Positions 7,669 through 10,710 of a DNA stretch of 10,710 nt are shown here, in pieces. The stretch covers positions 40,426 through 51,135 of the forward strand of contig DGOW01000092.1 of the NCBI GenBank assembly GCA_002390225.1. Reading direction: 5' to 3'. A model generated the notes under the pieces. The model searched no databases. It saw nothing but the letters and a program-made list of their open reading frames with translations, and was not told the origin of the DNA. A program made the translations under genes and the position numbers. Source of the DNA: Gemmatimonadales bacterium UBA4456. Its GTDB lineage: Bacteria; Gemmatimonadota; Gemmatimonadetes; Longimicrobiales; Gaopeijiaceae. The stretch's first letter is position 1; each line of letters starts with the position of its first letter.

Positions 7669-9033
7669 ATGACCGACTCAACGCGCAAATCTTCCCGGCG
7701 CTCTTTTCTTGGAAATCTGGGCGCCGCTGCACTGGCAGCTGGTGCGACCCCGCACCTCCTCGTGGCCGACGACCGCCGCCGCGTGGCGGAGCGGATGGCT
7801 CGTCAGTACCGCTCACCCAACGATCAGATCAATCTGGCAGTTATCGGTGCCGGTGGGATGGGCATGGCCGACGTATCTACGGCGCTGCGTGTCCCGGGCG
7901 TGAAGCTCGTAGCCGCTGCCGACTGCTATGACGGGCGCCTCGACTCGGCTCGTGCCGAGCATGGCTCGGATCTGTTTACGACACGGGACTATCGCGAGAT
8001 CCTCGCCCGCGACGACATCGACGCCGTCATCTGCGGAACGCCCGATCACTGGCATCATAGGGTTTCAGTCGATGCGCTGGAGGCAGGGATCAGCGTCTAT
8101 TGCGAGAAGCCCATGGTCCACCAGATCGCCCAAGGAGCGGATGTCATCCGTGCCGAACGCGAGTCGGGCAAGACGTACCAGGTCGGCAGCCAGGGCATGT
8201 CCTCACTCGGCAACGAGAAGGCGAAGCAGCTGCTCGAGGAGGGTGCAATTGGCGAGCTGAACTACGCAGAAGGCTTCTGGGCTCGTAACGATCCGATCGG
8301 GGCGTGGCAGTATGCCATCCCCGAGGACGGATCTGAGGAGACGGTCGACTGGGACATGTTCTTGGGCGACGCCCCGTCACGACCGTTTGATCCGCTGCGG
8401 ATTTTTCGTTGGCGCAACTACCGGGACTACGGCACGGGTGTCTCCGGCGACCTCTTCGTGCATCTCTTCTCGAGCCTGCACTTCGTGACGTCATCGAGGG
8501 GACCGCGGGAGATCATGGCCCAGGGTGGGCTCCGATACTGGAAGGATGGGCGTGAGGTCCCCGACGTGCTCCTCGGCATGTTCGACTATCCGGAGACCGA
8601 GGCACACCCAGCGTTCAATCTCTCGCTACGGGTGAATTTCGTCGACGGTACGTCGGGTTCGACCTTCCTCCGTCTGGTTGGTAGCGAGGGCGCAATGGAC
8701 GTGACTTGGACCGATGTCGTACTGAGGCGCAATAAGTCTGTGGGTGCGACCGACGTATTCAATCAGATGAAGGCGGACGAGGCCGGTCAGGGTCCCGGTG
8801 CCCGGAAGGAGATGCTGCCTCCTGCCGAATCCGTGTACACCGCCGAAGACGGGTACTGGGGTGCCCATTTTGATCACTTCATGAACTTTTTCAACGGGGT
8901 CCGTGAAGGAGCGCCTGTGGAGGAGGACGCGACCTTCGGGCTGCGCGCGGCGGCTCCGGCGCTCGCCTGCAACGACTCCTATTTCGACAAGAAGGTCGTC
9001 GGTTGGGACCCCGATGCGATGGAGGTGCTCTGA
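7669..9033 (+). CDS. Tat-exported Gfo/Idh/MocA family oxidoreductase
   Basis: The 454-residue product is an NAD(P)-dependent dehydrogenase of the Gfo/Idh/MocA family, which act mostly on sugars and cyclitols. A Tat signal is clear: SRRSFLG (9-15), then an Ala-rich hydrophobic run to about 33. The Rossmann fold starts near 55 with VIGAGGMG (58-65), and D85 after the second strand may contact the cofactor ribose. TPDHWHH is at 124-130 and the family CEKP motif at 145-148, with K147 the expected catalytic lysine. D261, H265 and H271 lie in the GDLFVH...LH region that forms the C-terminal-domain active site. Tat export fits enzymes that fold around a tightly held nicotinamide cofactor before export, as glucose-fructose oxidoreductase does. 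Its stop overlaps the next start (TGATG), so it heads a coupled three-gene operon. Its partners suggest C3 oxidation of a glycoside, which is inference. Confidence 0.93.
   Translation: MTDSTRKSSRRSFLGNLGAAALAAGATPHLLVADDRRRVAERMARQYRSPNDQINLAVIGAGGMGMADVSTALRVPGVKLVAAADCYDGRLDSARAEHGSDLFTTRDYREILARDDIDAVICGTPDHWHHRVSVDALEAGISVYCEKPMVHQIAQGADVIRAERESGKTYQVGSQGMSSLGNEKAKQLLEEGAIGELNYAEGFWARNDPIGAWQYAIPEDGSEETVDWDMFLGDAPSRPFDPLRIFRWRNYRDYGTGVSGDLFVHLFSSLHFVTSSRGPREIMAQGGLRYWKDGREVPDVLLGMFDYPETEAHPAFNLSLRVNFVDGTSGSTFLRLVGSEGAMDVTWTDVVLRRNKSVGATDVFNQMKADEAGQGPGARKEMLPPAESVYTAEDGYWGAHFDHFMNFFNGVREGAPVEEDATFGLRAAAPALACNDSYFDKKVVGWDPDAMEVL
9021..9025 (+). promoter_or_regulatory. Shine-Dalgarno (GGAGG) inside the oxidoreductase end, for the first DUF1080 gene
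   Basis: GGAGG sits seven bases before the ATG at 9033, inside the last codons of the oxidoreductase. It fixes the DUF1080 start at 9033 rather than the earlier in-frame codon at 9003 and implies translational coupling across the TGATG overlap. Confidence 0.8.
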
Positions 9034-9806
9034 TGGCGACGCGTGTAATGCGGACGAGCTGTGCGGTGGCCCTGGTGGGGCTGTTCGGCGCGTGCTCTGG
9101 TGCCGTGGATGACACGGCTCCCGCGGCGGCGGAGGTGGCCGTCGCCCACAACACCCTCACGGACGAGGAAGAGTCGGCCGGCTGGGAGCTCCTGTTCGAC
9201 GGACAGTCGCTCGAGCAGTGGCGGGGATACGGGCGTGACGACCTCCCCGAGACGTGGATCGCCCGCGACGGCGAGATGATGCTGCAGACCGAAGGCGGCA
9301 ACATGGACGGCGGAGACGTTGTCACGATCGCCGAGTATACCGACTTCGAGCTCGTCTTCGACTTCAAGGTTGGCCCGAGCGGAAACAGCGGCGTGTTCTA
9401 CCGCGTGCAGGAAGTCGAAGGCAAAGGGTTGTGGCAGGTGTCGGCCGAGTATCAGGTCCTCGACGACCCGGCGTATCCGGAGTCGGAGGACTGGGACCCC
9501 CGCACCCATCGTACCGCTGAGAACTACGATTTACAGGCAGCCGAGTCGCGACTTGTGAATCCGGTGGGGGAGTGGAACTCCGGTCGCGTCGTCTTGCAGG
9601 GCAACCACGTCGAGCATTGGCTCAACGGCGCCCTCGCCGTGGAATACGAGCTGTACTCGCCCGAGTGGGAAGGCTGGGTCGCGGCGAGCAAGTTCTCTGT
9701 CGAGGAGCACTTCGCCCGGGCACCCTCCGGCTCGATCGGGCTCCAGGACCACGGGACGCCCGTATGGTATCGCAACATGAAGATCCGGCGGTTGGGTGAT
9801 GCATAG
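9033..9806 (+). CDS. DUF1080 (PF06439) 3-keto-disaccharide hydrolase-family lipoprotein
   Basis: The 257-residue product has one DUF1080 domain (about 48-254), a concanavalin-like beta-sandwich. Family members are annotated as 3-keto-disaccharide hydrolases, which act on glycosides already oxidised at C3. Hallmarks are GWELLFDGQSLEQW (50-63), DFELVFDFKV followed by GNSGVFYR (104-124), EYQVLDD (139-145), GEWNSGRVVLQGNHVEHWLNG split across 179-199, and GSIGLQDHG...YRNMKIRRL at the end. The N-terminus (basic, then VALVGLFGAC with C21) indicates a lipoprotein, so it should act in the periplasm or at the outer membrane. Its start shares one base with the oxidoreductase stop and its end overlaps the next DUF1080 gene by 8 bases. 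The pairing with a dehydrogenase is what a 3-keto route needs. A non-catalytic sugar-binding role is also possible. Confidence 0.93.
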   Translation: MATRVMRTSCAVALVGLFGACSGAVDDTAPAAAEVAVAHNTLTDEEESAGWELLFDGQSLEQWRGYGRDDLPETWIARDGEMMLQTEGGNMDGGDVVTIAEYTDFELVFDFKVGPSGNSGVFYRVQEVEGKGLWQVSAEYQVLDDPAYPESEDWDPRTHRTAENYDLQAAESRLVNPVGEWNSGRVVLQGNHVEHWLNGALAVEYELYSPEWEGWVAASKFSVEEHFARAPSGSIGLQDHGTPVWYRNMKIRRLGDA

Positions 9807-10452
9807 CTTCTGCCGAGACCCATCGGAGAGGGCCAGGGCCAGGGGCACGCTCATGACGATCGCGGTGATGACCGCCGCTGCCCTGACAGGCGGGGCCTCA
9901 CCGCTCTCCGCGCAGGAAGCCCGATCCATCTTCAATGGCGAGAATCTGGACGGTTGGACCATCCACGGGACCGAGCTCTGGTATGTCGAGAACGGAGAAC
10001 TCGTGTGTGAAAGCGGTCCCGATGCCCTGTACGGATACCTGCGTACCGACAGGATGTACGACGACTTCGAGCTCATGCTGGAGTTCAATCAGGAGGCCGA
10101 CGGAAATTCCGGCGTCTTTTTCCGGTCTACGATCGACGGGGTCCGAATCAGCGGTTGGCAGGCCGAGGTCGCGCCGCCGGGTCTGTTCTCTGGCGGTATT
10201 TACGAGTCGTACGGGCGAGGCTGGCTCATTCAGCCTGAGCCGGGGCTCGACAGTGGGTTGCGTATGGGCGAGTGGAATACGTTGACGCTTCGGGTCATCG
10301 GCGGCCGGGTTACGACGTGGATCAACGGCACGCAGATGATCGACCTCGACGACGAGCAGATCGGTGAAGGGCGGGGCCACATCGCCCTGCAGATTCACGA
10401 CGGTGGCGGGATCAAGGTGCGCTGGCGGAACCTTCGGGTCCTGGAGCTCTGA
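9799..10452 (+). CDS. Second DUF1080 (PF06439) family protein, secreted
   Basis: The 217-residue product is a diverged tandem relative of the preceding gene, with the same landmarks: SIFNGENLDGW (43-53), WYVENGELVC (61-70), DFELMLEF then GNSGVFFRS (89-110), GEWNTLTLRVIGGRVTTWING across 157-177, and GHIALQIHDGG...WRNLRVLEL at the C-terminus. It is shorter and more compact than its neighbour. A Sec-type signal ends at LSA (36-38) before QEA, with no lipobox, so it is probably soluble in the periplasm or released. I chose the ATG at 9799, which overlaps the previous stop by 8 bases and gives the signal its arginine-rich n-region. The GTG at 9796 is equally open. The ATG at 9853 has an AGGGG seven bases upstream and is a real alternative, but its signal would lack positive charge. 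Confidence 0.9.
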   Translation: MHSFCRDPSERARARGTLMTIAVMTAAALTGGASPLSAQEARSIFNGENLDGWTIHGTELWYVENGELVCESGPDALYGYLRTDRMYDDFELMLEFNQEADGNSGVFFRSTIDGVRISGWQAEVAPPGLFSGGIYESYGRGWLIQPEPGLDSGLRMGEWNTLTLRVIGGRVTTWINGTQMIDLDDEQIGEGRGHIALQIHDGGGIKVRWRNLRVLEL

Positions 10453-10710
10453 GGAGCGCTACATCGCGCCTGTCGTGAGCGGATCGAGCGACGACAGGTA
10501 CATCCACAGCGCCAACGGATAGGAAGTTCAAAGGGCCTATGACGGAGGGAGTCGAGGGTGGGCGAGCCGCGAGAGCTCAGTGAGCGGGAGTGGACCGCCT
10601 TGCCTGCGATCGAGTTCATAGCCGCCCACTGCGAGCTGTGACTTCCGGCACTGGGGAGGCGGACTTTCTCCGCAACCCCGAGCCATGCACCAACGCTCTC
10701 CAGGGCCACG
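10453..10710. other. Distal region without a supportable gene
   Basis: After the last stop I find no start codon with a ribosome site and protein-like frame on the plus strand. On the minus strand one frame is open from the window edge to 10395, but it runs antisense into the DUF1080 gene and becomes Arg/Cys rich, typical of a shadow frame. A separate short minus-strand stretch (about 10460-10522) reads protein-like, but it is bounded upstream by a stop. A gene entering from beyond 10710 cannot be excluded. Confidence 0.5.
10469..10498 (+). terminator. Hairpin 16 bases after the last DUF1080 stop, possible terminator
   Basis: Bases 10469-10476 (CCTGTCGT) pair perfectly with 10491-10498 around a 14-base loop. 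The place, just beyond the end of the three-gene operon, fits a terminator. There is no T tract, so it would act as a weak, RNA-stabilising or Rho-assisted end. Confidence 0.4.

Noticed and set aside
10522..10532. 11-base copy of the tRNA-Ile T-arm sequence (43-53) near the right end, possible attachment-site repeat bounding an island
   Set aside because: The match stops after 11 bases and does not cover the tRNA 3' end as att sites usually do. A match this short is likely by chance over 10 kb, and no integrase is present.
10395..10709. 104-codon minus-strand frame at the right edge
   Set aside because: It runs antisense into the last DUF1080 gene, has a low-complexity Arg/Ser/Cys-rich C-terminus and shows no recognisable motif.

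Overview
The window is a GC-rich bacterial chromosome segment. It holds one truncated tRNA gene and seven protein genes on both strands. Six of the seven proteins carry export signals: three look like lipoproteins, two have twin-arginine (Tat) signals and one has a cleavable Sec signal. This points to a Gram-negative-type cell envelope. Tat-exported Gfo/Idh/MocA oxidoreductases, tandem DUF1080 proteins, a type I sulfatase and a lipoprotein with a CGDDGTGP-like N-terminus together suggest Gemmatimonadota or Planctomycetota. I lean to a Gemmatimonadota relative, but that is inference from style, not a database match.

Layout. Positions 1-67 are the 3' part of tRNA-Ile(GAU). A strong 18-bp hairpin (78-119) separates it from a converging minus-strand M14 zinc carboxypeptidase lipoprotein (181-1473). 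Upstream of that on the same strand is a cytosolic group II PLP-dependent aromatic amino acid decarboxylase-type enzyme (1720-3135). Next, still on the minus strand, come a two-gene operon of a Cys-type sulfatase lipoprotein (5973-7412) and, 2 bp downstream, a large multidomain PhoD-like metallophosphatase (3397-5970). A 256-bp divergent intergenic region (7413-7668) separates these from a plus-strand operon: a Tat-exported Gfo/Idh/MocA oxidoreductase (7669-9033) and two tandem DUF1080 / 3-keto-disaccharide hydrolase-family proteins (9033-9806 and 9799-10452). The three plus-strand genes overlap at their junctions. The last 258 bases hold a hairpin just after the last stop and no gene I can support.

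How the genes may work together. PF06439 (DUF1080) proteins and Gfo/Idh/MocA dehydrogenases are linked to 3-keto-glycoside metabolism: a dehydrogenase oxidises the sugar C3 hydroxyl and a partner cleaves the activated glycosidic bond. With a sulfatase and a phosphatase expressed divergently, the 3.4-10.5 kb block could be an envelope module that strips ester groups from a sulfated or phosphorylated glycoside and opens it by oxidation and cleavage rather than by classical glycoside hydrolysis. No classical glycoside hydrolase, TonB receptor or transporter is visible here, so the pathway is inferred. The carboxypeptidase and decarboxylase have no evident link to that module.
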